Assembly (NCBI GenBank): GCA_020436935.1
Contig: JAGQWX010000043.1
Location: 1-44,119 of the forward strand
Direction of reading: 5' to 3'
Source of the DNA: Saprospiraceae bacterium
GTDB taxonomy: Bacteria > Bacteroidota > Bacteroidia > Chitinophagales > Saprospiraceae
DNA: 44,119 nt
Below are positions 36,301 through 44,119 of this stretch, in pieces (within the stretch, counting starts at the first letter, position 1; the number at the start of each line of letters is the position of its first letter). A program made the position numbers and the translations under genes. A model generated the notes under the pieces. That model saw only the letters and a list, made by a program, of their open reading frames with translations. It ran no database searches and had not been told where the DNA came from.

Positions 36301-37742
36301 TCGCCTTATATATAGCAGACGGAACACAGGCTTCCTGGATTTATTCAAATTCCGACATTGCCTATAATACATGGAACCACATCGCTGTTGTCTATGATGG
36401 CATGGCTAATAATTTTACCTTTTATCTCAATGGCGTAGCTGATGGACAAGGAAGCTTCCCATTAGGTTTTTATGCCGGCAACCACCCGGTGTATATTGGT
36501 AGACAAGGAACGGTCTGCGACTGTAATCATTTCCTGGGACAAATGGATGAAGTCCGCATATGGAAGGAAGCGAGATCGGCCAACCAGATCCAGAATTTTA
36601 TGAACAAGGAACTATTTGGTAATGAAAAAAATCTGGAGGCGTATTATACCTTTAACAATGGCATACCCCAAGGAAACAATTCCAATGTAAGCACAACACC
36701 TGATGTAAGCCTTCATGGTCGCGACGGCATGGTGATTGACTTTGCAAAAACAGGAAGTAATTCCAATTGGGTCAATACCACGATTTCTATGGCCCATACA
36801 AAAAACACAGCCTTGCATTTTGACGGTTTCAATGATTATATTCGTATACCCCATGATGCTTCATTGATTCCGACTTCGGGCAACGCTGTTACATATGAAG
36901 CATGGATTTATCCGGAATCCAGCGCAAATGAACTTGGATTCATTTTCTCTATGGGATCCTTTCCAAATCAATATCACCAGATGTATTATTACAACGATAT
37001 CAAAAAAATTATTTTAACAAGTGATGGAATGTCACCAATCTTCAGTAACACAGTGGTGCCTTTGCAAACCTGGACGCATATTGCCATAGTCTTTAATCAG
37101 ACAGAAACAAAGTTATATATCAACGGAAAACTCGACAATACCAGAACCCAAACCTTGCTTGCTACGGATCCAGGATTTGATATAACGATCGGAAACCAGG
37201 ATGCCGGTGGTCCATCAAATTGGAATTTTAAAGGCAAGATGGACGATATCCGAATTTGGTCTGTTGCCCGTAATGATACTGAAATACCAAAAGGAATGCA
37301 CCAGGAATTGACTGGGAATGAAACTGGAATTGCGGCATATTACAATTTGAATGAAGGACTACCAGCAGGAGACAACTCCATATTGACCAAGGTTTATGAT
37401 GTAACAAATCAAGGACACGACGGTACAATGAATGGCTTTCTGAAGACGGGAAGCACTTCCAACTGGGTGTCAAGCCCGCTTAACTTTGGCGACGGGGATA
37501 ACGATGGTGTACCTGATTTTTGCGACAACTGTGTTGCACAAAAAATGCTATTGCTTGAAAACCACACCTTGTTTGGTATATACAGAGCCGCAGAAAGCAT
37601 TACCCTTGGAACTGGCTTAACCTTGCCAACGAATGGATTGATAGAGTTTAGAACACCAAAGGTCGAAGTCACACAGGTCTTGCCAGGTATCAATGCAGCA
37701 GTAGAATGGCTGATTACACCCGAGGTTTGTCCGAATGAATAA
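33291..37742 (+). CDS. Giant Gly-rich/HYR/triple-LamG surface protein
   Basis: The 1483-aa protein has an N-terminal signal-like segment (to about residue 40, LKLSAQ). A Gly-rich domain (about 55-310, with GGGGGGY-type tracts and (GGT)6 at 33900-33917) is followed by an Ig/PKD-like segment, two HYR-like modules (about 482-650; ISCPPNMTIG) and three LamG/ConA-like domains starting near 685, 936 and 1172 (each with FDGxxD, EAWI and DEVRIW or DDIRIW). A DNDGVPDFCDNC calcium loop and a short coathanger-type tail finish it. No Por_Sor (T9SS) sorting domain is visible at the C-terminus, which is unusual for such proteins. It likely binds glycans or neighbouring cells at the surface. Confidence 0.82.
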   Translation: MNTVLIPFKLKNNTVQLAVADKLFLMIILLVCFCLKLSAQTFYFDYSGGPIQQYTIPSGVNYISVEVVGADGGNSVGSNPVNGGRGASASGIFSVSPGDVLDLILGAAGANSTLPVLGENGISYLTKSSGGGDASAVYFMSNPLIIAGGGGGSSGIYPGSGGTNTTNGGASGGNFWVPSVPGGTNGSGGQGGGWSSEQGADAYGGGGGGGYLSPGASGFDNLVIVDLPSAGPGVGGGILKGGGGGTGVDAGYGGGGGGGGYSGGGGAYGNAPLIPGPGNGGGGGSFVSSSAIIPEISAGANGGGNGSNGQVIITLNPCIPVSITSPATSNSPICGGSGNTLNLSVIVSGQGPFNYNWSGPPGALIVNGNTATPFVLGPLSGDYTVTITNNCGSVTSTTTAVVNTAPTISVPGTFNLNTDPGQCFATLNIGDLYSFVSLTGSPTPNLVFTFNSTYPTGNSVISGEAVNVCGSAMANVSVVVTDNEVPSISCPPNMTIGTDFGLCEKVLDFANLVSVADNCGLPILTLSGGLNIVDTLPIGIYPITYTATDQTGNTATCSHTVTIEDNSPPVALCKNIGVELINGLATITSADINDGSYDNCAIQTLSLNALDMVTLDNNSPRLNFVTLTATDIYGLQSSCSAVLVLQEDLCPGNDGVDSDHGGLPDDCDCSPLDAFNDKIALLKDQNIGLDFDGVDDHLLIPHDYAFNPSDSASITFEAWIKPNLNKEFNTIMSKGNGASQTAYIFNVANFNTIGLFLGQLGGGGSWFYADTTLMAGVWVHVAAVYNHQNKTVSFYYNGNLVNTEVVPFTLFAGDTQGVYVGQQGYSCACNHFDGQMDEVRIWSSARSGIEIKQKMSHELKGWEQDLLVYYHFNDGIPGDDNTVLSIILDHSVFSHHALINAFSKNGAASNWVSLDLPLIINNRDTLARCLTCPDTTNIGISFDGIDDEIVINHVDAFNPGVGQSFSFEAWIKPAPGQVAYTILSKGTGSGGQNSYIFSILQDKIALYIADGTQASWIYSNSDIAYNTWNHIAVVYDGMANNFTFYLNGVADGQGSFPLGFYAGNHPVYIGRQGTVCDCNHFLGQMDEVRIWKEARSANQIQNFMNKELFGNEKNLEAYYTFNNGIPQGNNSNVSTTPDVSLHGRDGMVIDFAKTGSNSNWVNTTISMAHTKNTALHFDGFNDYIRIPHDASLIPTSGNAVTYEAWIYPESSANELGFIFSMGSFPNQYHQMYYYNDIKKIILTSDGMSPIFSNTVVPLQTWTHIAIVFNQTETKLYINGKLDNTRTQTLLATDPGFDITIGNQDAGGPSNWNFKGKMDDIRIWSVARNDTEIPKGMHQELTGNETGIAAYYNLNEGLPAGDNSILTKVYDVTNQGHDGTMNGFLKTGSTSNWVSSPLNFGDGDNDGVPDFCDNCVAQKMLLLENHTLFGIYRAAESITLGTGLTLPTNGLIEFRTPKVEVTQVLPGINAAVEWLITPEVCPNE
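33900..33917 (+). repeat. (GGT)6 microsatellite
   Basis: Six GGT codons in the Gly-rich domain of the surface protein gene. Changes in copy number would alter the number of glycines without shifting the frame. Confidence 0.9.
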
Positions 37743-37848
37743 CAACTGATATGGTGCAGCAAAACAGCTGAATTTGATATATTCAATCGAAATTCAAGTC
37801 TAATCCTAAAGGCTTGTTCATGCCTCGCTAAGTAAATGGCTCGTCTAT

Positions 37849-38061
37849 GTGGTAAAGTTTTTTCGATTCATACGACAATCACTGCTTTCTGAAAATAAGT
37901 TCAGCGAGTATTTGCTGTTTGCTATTGGTGAAATTGTTCTGGTCATTCTTGGAATATTGATTGAAATAAAATTTTTTAAATCTGGTCGAGGTCTGATATT
38001 TCCTGCCAACGGGACTAGGATTTATAAGATGGATTTACCCTCTTTTCTTAAGGTGAATTGA
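37849..38061 (+). pseudogene. Truncated DUF6090 gene remnant
   Basis: GTG 37849 opens a 70-codon frame whose first 38 residues (VKFFRFIRQSLLSENKFSEY and LLFAIGEIVLVILGILI) match the N-terminus of DUF6090 proteins: a charged segment and one transmembrane helix. After that, sense is lost (EIKFFKSGRG) and the normal long soluble region is missing, so only the 5' end of the gene remains. It lies between the surface protein and the hydrolase genes. A similar start (GTGGTAAAGTTT) recurs at the window end (44086). Confidence 0.6.
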
Positions 38062-38110
38062 ATATCGACAAGTGTTTAAAAACTCATATCTTTCGGACTT
38101 AATACAAATC

Positions 38111-40261
38111 ATGGCCAGATCAATAATCACCGCATTTTTCACTATTATTCTGATTTTCAATAACCTGAGGGCACAGCATGTTTTTGTTCAATATGATCAA
38201 TCCAACATTCAAGCAGCTTATGCTGCGAAAAAGCTGTCCGAAATACTCAAAAACAAGTCCTACAACATTGTTGAGATTGGAGCTAATCCAGACTTCCAGA
38301 TTGTGTTGAAAGAGGATGCAAATACATTGGGCGCTGAGGCATTTAAAGTCACTGCAGAAAATGGAAAAATTACTGTCATAGGCGGAGACAAGCGGGGATT
38401 GATTTATGGAAGTCTTGCACTTGCAGAAAAGGTCAAACACGGTGATGCGCTCAAAGAAATCGTTGCTTTTGAAGAAAAACCCTATCTCCAATTTCGGGGC
38501 ATCAAATACAATCTTCCTTGGGAAACCTACCGTCCCAGTAATGCACTGACACAGCATACCGAGACTGCCAAGGATCTGAAATACTGGGAAGCTTTCCTGG
38601 ACATGATGGTAGAAAACAGGTTCAACGCCATCAGTTTATGGAATTTGCATCCCTACTCCTTTATGATCAGGCCAAAAAACTTCCCCAAAGCATGTCCCTG
38701 GTCAGATGAAGAGCTCGCAGAATGGCAGAAATTATACAAAGGCATTTTCTCTATGGCCAAGGAAAGGGGCCTCGATACGTATATAGTCCATTGGAGCATT
38801 TTTGTAAGTCAGGCTTTTGCAGAAAACTACCATGCTGCAGAAAAGAATTTTTATCCTACCTATTATGTGGAAGGCGACACATCGGCCATTGTAAAAAAGT
38901 ACTTCAAAGAAAGTGTCAAACAATTGCTTGAAGAATATCCTGATCTGGATGGAATTGGCATTTCTCATGGTGAAGGTATGGCAGGTATGACACCCCTCCA
39001 GCGGCAAAAGTGGATGGATGATGTGCTGATTGCTGGCATGATGGAAGTGGATCGCCCAGTTAAACTCATTCACAGGGTGCCGTTTTCTTCCGGTCTTTCT
39101 TCCGATCCTGGAGTTTCCAAAAATGTGGAAGTCGTCACCAGAGATGCCATGGAAAGACTAGGCAATAAGTTTGAAGGTCCCATCTGGGTCGAAATAAAGT
39201 TCAACTGGTCACACGCCCATTCTACTCCAAAACTTGAAAAAGTTCACGGAGGAGCATTAGGAGATACCTACTTCAAACCGACACCCACCAATTATAAGAT
39301 CACCTGGCAGGCAAGGAACGAAGACTTTTTTGCATTGCGTTGGGGTGTGCCGTCATTCATCAGAAAACACATAGAACTCAATACGGGTCAGGATTATGTT
39401 GGAGGTTATTTTATTGGTTCTGAAACTTACATTCCCGTCCTTGATTATTTTTCAGCTGTGCCTCATGATCAATGGAAATGGGCATTCGAGAGACAATGGC
39501 TTTTCTACAAGCTTTGGGGCAGACTGGAGTATGACCCCAAGACAAAAGATGAAGTATTTGCCCGGGAATTCAAAAGTCGATATGGCGCAGGAACAGAAAA
39601 ATTGCTAGAGGCCTACGAACTGGCATCAAAAACCCAGTTAAGACTGGCATCGCTGTACGATTCGAGGTGGGATTTTACATTGTATTCAGAAGGATTTCTC
39701 GCGCTGCAGGGAGATACCACCAAATACATCTCCGTCGACCAGCTGATCCAACAAAAAACCATGGCATCAGAATATGTGTCCATACTGGATTATGTGCATG
39801 CCACGATGGCCGGCAAAAAGTTTGATGCAGATAGAATGACGCCTGACAAGCTAGCTGATTTATTGGAAAAAGACAATAGAAGAGCACTGATGCTGGTCAA
39901 TGGTATAAAAACAAATGGGAATACAGCTTTGATGTATGAAGTTAACGATGTAAAAATCTGGGCAAACCTGGGCTTGCATCTTGCGGAAAAAATCAGGGGT
40001 GGGATTGCTCTGGAAACTTACAGGAAAGGTGATGGAAAATCCTACAAAAATAAAGCCGTTAAACATTTGAAAAACGCTTTAAAACATTGGGATACAGTGA
40101 TTTCCATATCCCGACCCATCTATAAGGACATGCCATTGACCCACTACAACCACAACTTTTTCTACCCCAATGAAAACAATCTATTTCACTGGGCTTTGAT
40201 CAGGAATGAGGTGGCCAATGACATCAGGATAGCACAAAACAGCAAGGTAGCCTACCATTGA
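38111..40261 (+). CDS. Secreted putative glycoside hydrolase (GH67/GH20-like N-domain)
   Basis: From ATG 38111 the protein is 716 aa with a signal peptide (ARSIITAFFTIILIFNNLRAQ). An N-terminal alpha/beta domain (about 20-125: AAKKLSEILK, VIGGDKRGLIYGSLALAEKV) resembles the non-catalytic domain of GH67 and GH20 enzymes. A TIM-barrel-like part follows with YLQFRGIKYNLPWETYR, MMVENRFNAISLWN, LDGIGISHGEGMAG (candidate acids) and GPIWVEIKFNWSHAHS. It may be an alpha-glucuronidase-type enzyme; exact family and catalytic residues are not certain. It lies close to the GLPGLI/TonB receptor pair, but no shared promoter is seen. Confidence 0.75.
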   Translation: MARSIITAFFTIILIFNNLRAQHVFVQYDQSNIQAAYAAKKLSEILKNKSYNIVEIGANPDFQIVLKEDANTLGAEAFKVTAENGKITVIGGDKRGLIYGSLALAEKVKHGDALKEIVAFEEKPYLQFRGIKYNLPWETYRPSNALTQHTETAKDLKYWEAFLDMMVENRFNAISLWNLHPYSFMIRPKNFPKACPWSDEELAEWQKLYKGIFSMAKERGLDTYIVHWSIFVSQAFAENYHAAEKNFYPTYYVEGDTSAIVKKYFKESVKQLLEEYPDLDGIGISHGEGMAGMTPLQRQKWMDDVLIAGMMEVDRPVKLIHRVPFSSGLSSDPGVSKNVEVVTRDAMERLGNKFEGPIWVEIKFNWSHAHSTPKLEKVHGGALGDTYFKPTPTNYKITWQARNEDFFALRWGVPSFIRKHIELNTGQDYVGGYFIGSETYIPVLDYFSAVPHDQWKWAFERQWLFYKLWGRLEYDPKTKDEVFAREFKSRYGAGTEKLLEAYELASKTQLRLASLYDSRWDFTLYSEGFLALQGDTTKYISVDQLIQQKTMASEYVSILDYVHATMAGKKFDADRMTPDKLADLLEKDNRRALMLVNGIKTNGNTALMYEVNDVKIWANLGLHLAEKIRGGIALETYRKGDGKSYKNKAVKHLKNALKHWDTVISISRPIYKDMPLTHYNHNFFYPNENNLFHWALIRNEVANDIRIAQNSKVAYH

Positions 40262-40367
40262 TTCTTTTGCGATTAGAAAAACTTGGTTAAAGAAAAGTTA
40301 ATGTAAAATGTACAATTAATCTCTTCTTACATTGTTTTATCTAAGCAATAAATCAATACTTATTCAC

Positions 40368-41102
40368 ATGAGATTACTCCTTTCCTTCGTCTTGCTATTC
40401 AGTTTATATCTTTCGGGCTTCTCACAGGAGTCGATAAAGATAAAGTATAAGGAAACCAACTTCCTTGGCGACAACATGAATTTACCACCGCAGTTTGCAC
40501 AAAACATGCCCAAAAGTTTTGAGAACAACAAAATTCTTTATGCTACTGAGTCTAAAGCGCTTTACATCGTCAATACGGAAGATGTAGACCCAAATCCCCA
40601 GCAACAACAGAGATGGATGAGAAGAGGATCAAATGAAGAGGTTTTCACCGACTCTGACAATGACATCCGTTTTACTTTCACCGACCTTTTCGGAAAAGAG
40701 TTTCTTGTCGAAGATCAATTGACCAGAACCCCATGGAAATTACACAGCGGTGAACAACGGGATATCCTTGGATTTACCTGTGTAAAAGCTACATTCGTTC
40801 AGGATACCACAGAAGTGACCGCATGGTTTACAACACAACTACCTTTTTCTTTTGGACCTTCGACTTATTCAGGACTTCCGGGTACCATTCTTGCAGTGAC
40901 ATACGGAGAAAACAGAGTCATGCTGGCGACATCAGTAGAAAAAGACCCAGCTAAAATGCCTGCTTTGGAAAAACCTAAAAAAGGCGAGGCTATAACCCGC
41001 GAAAAATTCACCAAACTCTCTGAAGAAAAACGCAAGGAAATGCAACAGATGTATGGTGGAAACAGACAAGGAGGCCAATTCAGAACTTTCAACGGCAATT
41101 AA
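40368..41102 (+). CDS. GLPGLI-family protein
   Basis: From ATG 40368 the protein is 244 aa, with a signal peptide (RLLLSFVLLFSLYLSGFSQ) and the family hallmark GLPGTILAV (about residues 167-175), preceded by the typical FGPSTYS. GLPGLI proteins are found only in Bacteroidota, normally just upstream of TonB-dependent-receptor-like genes, as here (3 bp before the next ATG). They are thought to act at the outer membrane with this receptor, but no function is established. The C-terminus has a Gln/Gly-rich tail (MYGGNRQGGQF). Confidence 0.9.
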   Translation: MRLLLSFVLLFSLYLSGFSQESIKIKYKETNFLGDNMNLPPQFAQNMPKSFENNKILYATESKALYIVNTEDVDPNPQQQQRWMRRGSNEEVFTDSDNDIRFTFTDLFGKEFLVEDQLTRTPWKLHSGEQRDILGFTCVKATFVQDTTEVTAWFTTQLPFSFGPSTYSGLPGTILAVTYGENRVMLATSVEKDPAKMPALEKPKKGEAITREKFTKLSEEKRKEMQQMYGGNRQGGQFRTFNGN

Positions 41103-41105
41103 TTC

Positions 41106-43856
41106 ATGAAAACTATAAAATTAAACATCATCGCAAGCTTACTTTTGCTTGCATCTGTGGCCTTTGGCCAAGTCAAAAAAGTTACAGTAGACGGAACTAT
41201 CCAGGACAGTAAGGGAGAAGGACTTATTGCTGCAACTGTAGTATTTCTAAACCCATCGGACAGTGTTCTCGTATCATATGGTACTACAGATGAAATGGGA
41301 AAATTTTCCATCCGCAATGTACCGCCGCAGCAGTTTAAGATGCAGATATCATATATCGGTTTTGGAACCATTGAAAAAATGGTTGATATACCTGCTGATT
41401 CACCCAATTACTCATTCGGAATTATCACCATGAGCGAAGGCACCAACTTATTGGATGAAGTGGTGGTAAAGGGTGAATTCATTCCTATTTCAATTAAAAA
41501 GGATACCATTGAATACAATGCAGATGCGTACCGATTGAGGCCCAATGCCAGTGTGGAGGATTTGCTGAAGAAACTTCCTGGAATTGAAGTCGACGAACAG
41601 GGAGGTATTACAGCTCAGGGAGAACAAATCACCAACATCACAGTCGACGGGAAGAAATTTTTTGGCAATGACCCTAAAATGGCTACTAAAAATATTCCAG
41701 CCGATGCAGTGAAAAAAGTTCAGGTTTTTGAAAGAAAAAGTGATCGCGCTGAGTTTACAGGAGTGAGTGATGGCGAAACAGAAAAATCCATCAACCTCGA
41801 GCTTAAACCAGACCGTAAGGTTGGAACATTTGGTGAAGTTTTGGCAGGATATGGAACAAATGACCGTTTCGACTCAAAACTTACAGCGAATAAATTCAAC
41901 GATAAATTTCAAATTTCATTCATTGGAAAACTCAACAACCTCAACAATGCAGGTTTCAGCCCTCAGGAATATGGAACTTTGACGGGAACAGGTGGTTTTG
42001 GTCGCGGAGGCGGAGGTCTTATCTCTTCAGGAAACAACAGTGGTCTTACTCAAAGTGGAACTGCCGGATTAAACGTGTTTTACCAGTTCAATCCAAAATA
42101 CAGCGCGACAGCAAGTTATTTTCTATCACAAAGTGATCAGTTCATCACTAATCTTTCTGACAAAGAAAACTTTACACCAGTTGGTAGCTTTTTCAGTACA
42201 GAAGACAGCAAATCCAATACTGACAGATGGGGTCACAATATTTCCCTTGATGTTCAGGCAAAACCAGACAGTTTCAATATTGTAAGACTGCAGTCGTCTA
42301 TTGCTCTGAACAACACCTACCAAAGCAATTTGGGACTCATTTCTACTGCAGGTTCTGATGGAGCTCTGACTTCGCTTACAGATCAAACCGACAGTACATT
42401 TTCGAAGAATCAAAATCTTTCAGCCACTTTAAACTGGACCAGAAGGTTTAGAAAACCAAAGAGATCCATTTCTTTCAGCGGCAGCATTGGCAATACTGAC
42501 AACACCTCAGATTATTTCCTTGATCAAATCATAGATGGTGGTCAAAACGCACGTAATGTATTCCAGAACCAATTGTCAAGCACATACAATGATAATTACA
42601 ACTTATATGCAGAATACCGCGAACCTCTCACGCTTAAGAGCAATCTTGGTTTTTCTGCAACAGTAAGAAATTTCAGAACATTACAGGACAAAGACTTTTA
42701 TGACCTCAATCGGTTTGACTTGACAGTTAGAGAACTCAACCAGATATTGTCCACACTTGCGGATAACAATACCGACTACCAGCGTGCATCTGTTTTGTAT
42801 TCACACGACACAGAAAAGCACAACTTTAATATGGACCTGGGAGTGCAAAGATCTTTGATTTCCAATAATTCAGGGGTAGAGAGAGTAGCCAAGCCTTTCA
42901 TCTATTTTTTACCTTCATTGACTTACAATCTTAGAGACAAAAATTTGAGGTTTAGATACTCGACTTCAGTCAATGAGCCTAGTGCCCGTCAATTGCAGTC
43001 TGTATTCGATAACTCTGACCCACTCAATTCATATCAGGGAAATCCGGATTTGAAACCCGAATACACGCACAGAGTGAATGCGCGATATGTGTTCTTTGAC
43101 AACTTCAACTTCAGAAACTTGTTTGCCAATGTGGATGTGAGCCAGACTTCCAATAAAATCATCAACTCAAGAGTTGTTGATCCTGAGACCTTCCTGAGCT
43201 TTTCAACACCGGTCAATACGAAATCTGCCCAAACAGCAAGCCTCAATCTTTCATTCTCAAGTCCAATCAGAAAATTGAAGATGAGAACAAGGATCACCGG
43301 CGGATACTCTTTATCAAAAAACATCAACATCATCAACAATGCATTGAACGATGTGGTGACTTCAGCACCAAGAGCTGGTATTGAAATTGAAAACACGGGT
43401 ACAGATATATTCACCCTGACACTTGGTACCAACTTCTCATACAGAAGCAACGATTATTCTGTCAATAAAACTCAAAACTCTAATGTAACGAGCCAGCAAT
43501 ACTACAGCAACCTGGTCGTCAATATTGGAAAGACATGGTTTTTTGAAGGTAATATTTCACACAGCATTTATGACGCCTCAACTTCACCAACTGCCAACAT
43601 CCTTACCATGGCCAACAGCAGCATTTCCAAACGATTGCTCAAAGACAGACTGACACTCAAGCTATCAGTGGCGGATTTATTCAATGTTGGAAAAGGAATT
43701 ACTCAGAATGCAACATCAACCTATGTTGAAGAACTCACCACCAACAATTTGGGTAGATATGGATTACTCACGGCCAATTACCGATTATCAGGATTTGGTG
43801 CTGCAACTCCCCAAGGACAGGGAAGAGGCGGCATGGGAGGGTTCAGACCTTTCTAA
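41106..43856 (+). CDS. TonB-receptor-like outer-membrane beta-barrel protein
   Basis: The 916-aa protein has a signal peptide (residues 1-21, ending AFG), a carboxypeptidase-regulatory-like domain (about 25-105; VTVDGTIQDSKGEGLIAATV), a plug-like domain (about 110-230; LLKKLPGIEVDEQGGI and NITVDGKKFFGND) and a C-terminal outer-membrane beta-barrel of the OMP_b-brl_3 type, finishing with a Gly/Arg-rich tail (GQGRGGMGGFRPF). It has a final phenylalanine, which favours Bam insertion. It is probably cotranscribed with the GLPGLI gene. It may take up or export a ligand, but the substrate is unknown. Confidence 0.88.
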   Translation: MKTIKLNIIASLLLLASVAFGQVKKVTVDGTIQDSKGEGLIAATVVFLNPSDSVLVSYGTTDEMGKFSIRNVPPQQFKMQISYIGFGTIEKMVDIPADSPNYSFGIITMSEGTNLLDEVVVKGEFIPISIKKDTIEYNADAYRLRPNASVEDLLKKLPGIEVDEQGGITAQGEQITNITVDGKKFFGNDPKMATKNIPADAVKKVQVFERKSDRAEFTGVSDGETEKSINLELKPDRKVGTFGEVLAGYGTNDRFDSKLTANKFNDKFQISFIGKLNNLNNAGFSPQEYGTLTGTGGFGRGGGGLISSGNNSGLTQSGTAGLNVFYQFNPKYSATASYFLSQSDQFITNLSDKENFTPVGSFFSTEDSKSNTDRWGHNISLDVQAKPDSFNIVRLQSSIALNNTYQSNLGLISTAGSDGALTSLTDQTDSTFSKNQNLSATLNWTRRFRKPKRSISFSGSIGNTDNTSDYFLDQIIDGGQNARNVFQNQLSSTYNDNYNLYAEYREPLTLKSNLGFSATVRNFRTLQDKDFYDLNRFDLTVRELNQILSTLADNNTDYQRASVLYSHDTEKHNFNMDLGVQRSLISNNSGVERVAKPFIYFLPSLTYNLRDKNLRFRYSTSVNEPSARQLQSVFDNSDPLNSYQGNPDLKPEYTHRVNARYVFFDNFNFRNLFANVDVSQTSNKIINSRVVDPETFLSFSTPVNTKSAQTASLNLSFSSPIRKLKMRTRITGGYSLSKNINIINNALNDVVTSAPRAGIEIENTGTDIFTLTLGTNFSYRSNDYSVNKTQNSNVTSQQYYSNLVVNIGKTWFFEGNISHSIYDASTSPTANILTMANSSISKRLLKDRLTLKLSVADLFNVGKGITQNATSTYVEELTTNNLGRYGLLTANYRLSGFGAATPQGQGRGGMGGFRPF

Positions 43857-43891
43857 AGTAAGTTGAAAATACATTCATAAAATAACTTTTT

Positions 43892-43923
43892 AAGGGCACA
43901 TGCTTAAAACATGTGCCTTTTTT
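43892..43923 (+). terminator. Rho-independent terminator after the receptor gene
   Basis: GGCACATG (43895-43902), a 7-nt loop and CATGTGCC (43910-43917) form a perfect 8-bp stem followed by six T residues. It lies 35 bp after the stop of the TonB-receptor-like gene and ends the GLPGLI/receptor operon. Confidence 0.88.
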
Positions 43924-44085
43924 ATTTATAATCGTATGGAACTAATTCTTCAAACAACCACTTAGATTTTATCAGAAATCTTTTTGTACTTTTTACAATA
44001 ACTATTAATTTGCTTTATATTTAATCTTTTGACAATATTTATACCAATGTCGTTTAGTTAAGCATCAGAACCGCTTATAATTCAT

Positions 44086-44119
44086 GTGGTAAAGTTTCTT
44101 TGGTTTCTTTTTTCTTGGA
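44086..44119 (+). CDS. Possible start of a DUF6090-like gene (partial)
   Basis: GTG 44086 begins a frame (VVKFLWFLFSW) that runs off the window. Its first 12 nt, GTGGTAAAGTTT, are the same as the start of the truncated DUF6090 gene at 37849, and the neighbouring bases agree in part. It may be an intact relative. There are too few codons to be sure. Confidence 0.25.
   Translation, partial: MVKFLWFLFSW

Noticed and set aside
1-44119. tRNA or rRNA genes
   Set aside because: No tRNA-like T-arm motif in a plausible cloverleaf and no rRNA-like block was found by eye.

Overview
The window looks like a chromosomal segment of a Bacteroidota bacterium, most likely of the Saprospiraceae/Chitinophagales kind. 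The basis is gene content: a GLPGLI-family protein next to an outer-membrane beta-barrel receptor, DUF4199, DUF2490 and DUF6090 families, a very large Gly-rich/HYR/LamG surface protein, a two-TM LuxR-type regulator, a TPR histidine kinase, and promoter-like TTTG-N19-TAnnTTTG sequences. The genus assignment is inference. No rRNA, tRNA, prophage, insertion sequence or CRISPR array was seen.

Layout. 1-850: a folded attC-like sequence, a hicA-hicB toxin-antitoxin pair and an orphan 3' gene fragment. 869-4469: a double-domain GT2 glycosyltransferase, a SAM methyltransferase-like protein and a diheme DUF3365 lipoprotein. 4738-7140: a Gfo/Idh/MocA dehydrogenase coupled to an MFS permease. 7141-7710: non-coding, with two copies of a 33-bp palindrome-bearing repeat. 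7711-11976: a CNNM/CorC-type membrane protein, a DUF4199 protein and a 734-aa radical SAM protein with an unusual CX4CX2C motif. 11977-12875: a 900-bp divergent intergenic region holding nine tandem 41-42 bp units, each with a 13-bp palindrome at a spacing close to four helical turns. 12876-18652: a metzincin-like lipoprotein, a LuxR-type membrane regulator, mutS and a sensor kinase. 18946-22288: cupin, an AraC regulator broken by an in-frame TAG, an outer-membrane protein broken at a G5 run, and a secreted PHP-domain phosphoesterase. 22508-28612: ThuA-like protein, then an operon of a GCS2-CBS fusion, kdsB and an SRPBCC protein, followed by a secreted protein, a DUF58 protein and a small membrane protein. 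28628-32655: LON-domain protein, DUF2490 protein and two convergent secreted esterases. 33291-43856: the 1483-aa surface protein, a truncated DUF6090 gene, a secreted GH67/GH20-like putative glycoside hydrolase and the GLPGLI/TonB-receptor pair, closed by a clear terminator.

How the genes fit together. Many products act at or beyond the cell envelope: LPS building (KdsB, the GT2 fusion), carbohydrate handling (Gfo/MFS pair, ThuA, GH-like protein, esterases) and outer-membrane proteins. The rest are housekeeping genes (mutS, GCS2-CBS) and regulators.

The most unusual signals are the nine-unit palindrome array between the radical SAM and metzincin-like genes, the attC-like fold at the left edge, and several gene remnants or recently broken genes (positions 711-845, 19363-20169, 20246-20952, 33091-33316, 37849-38061). 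All family assignments come from reading motifs by eye; none was checked by database search.
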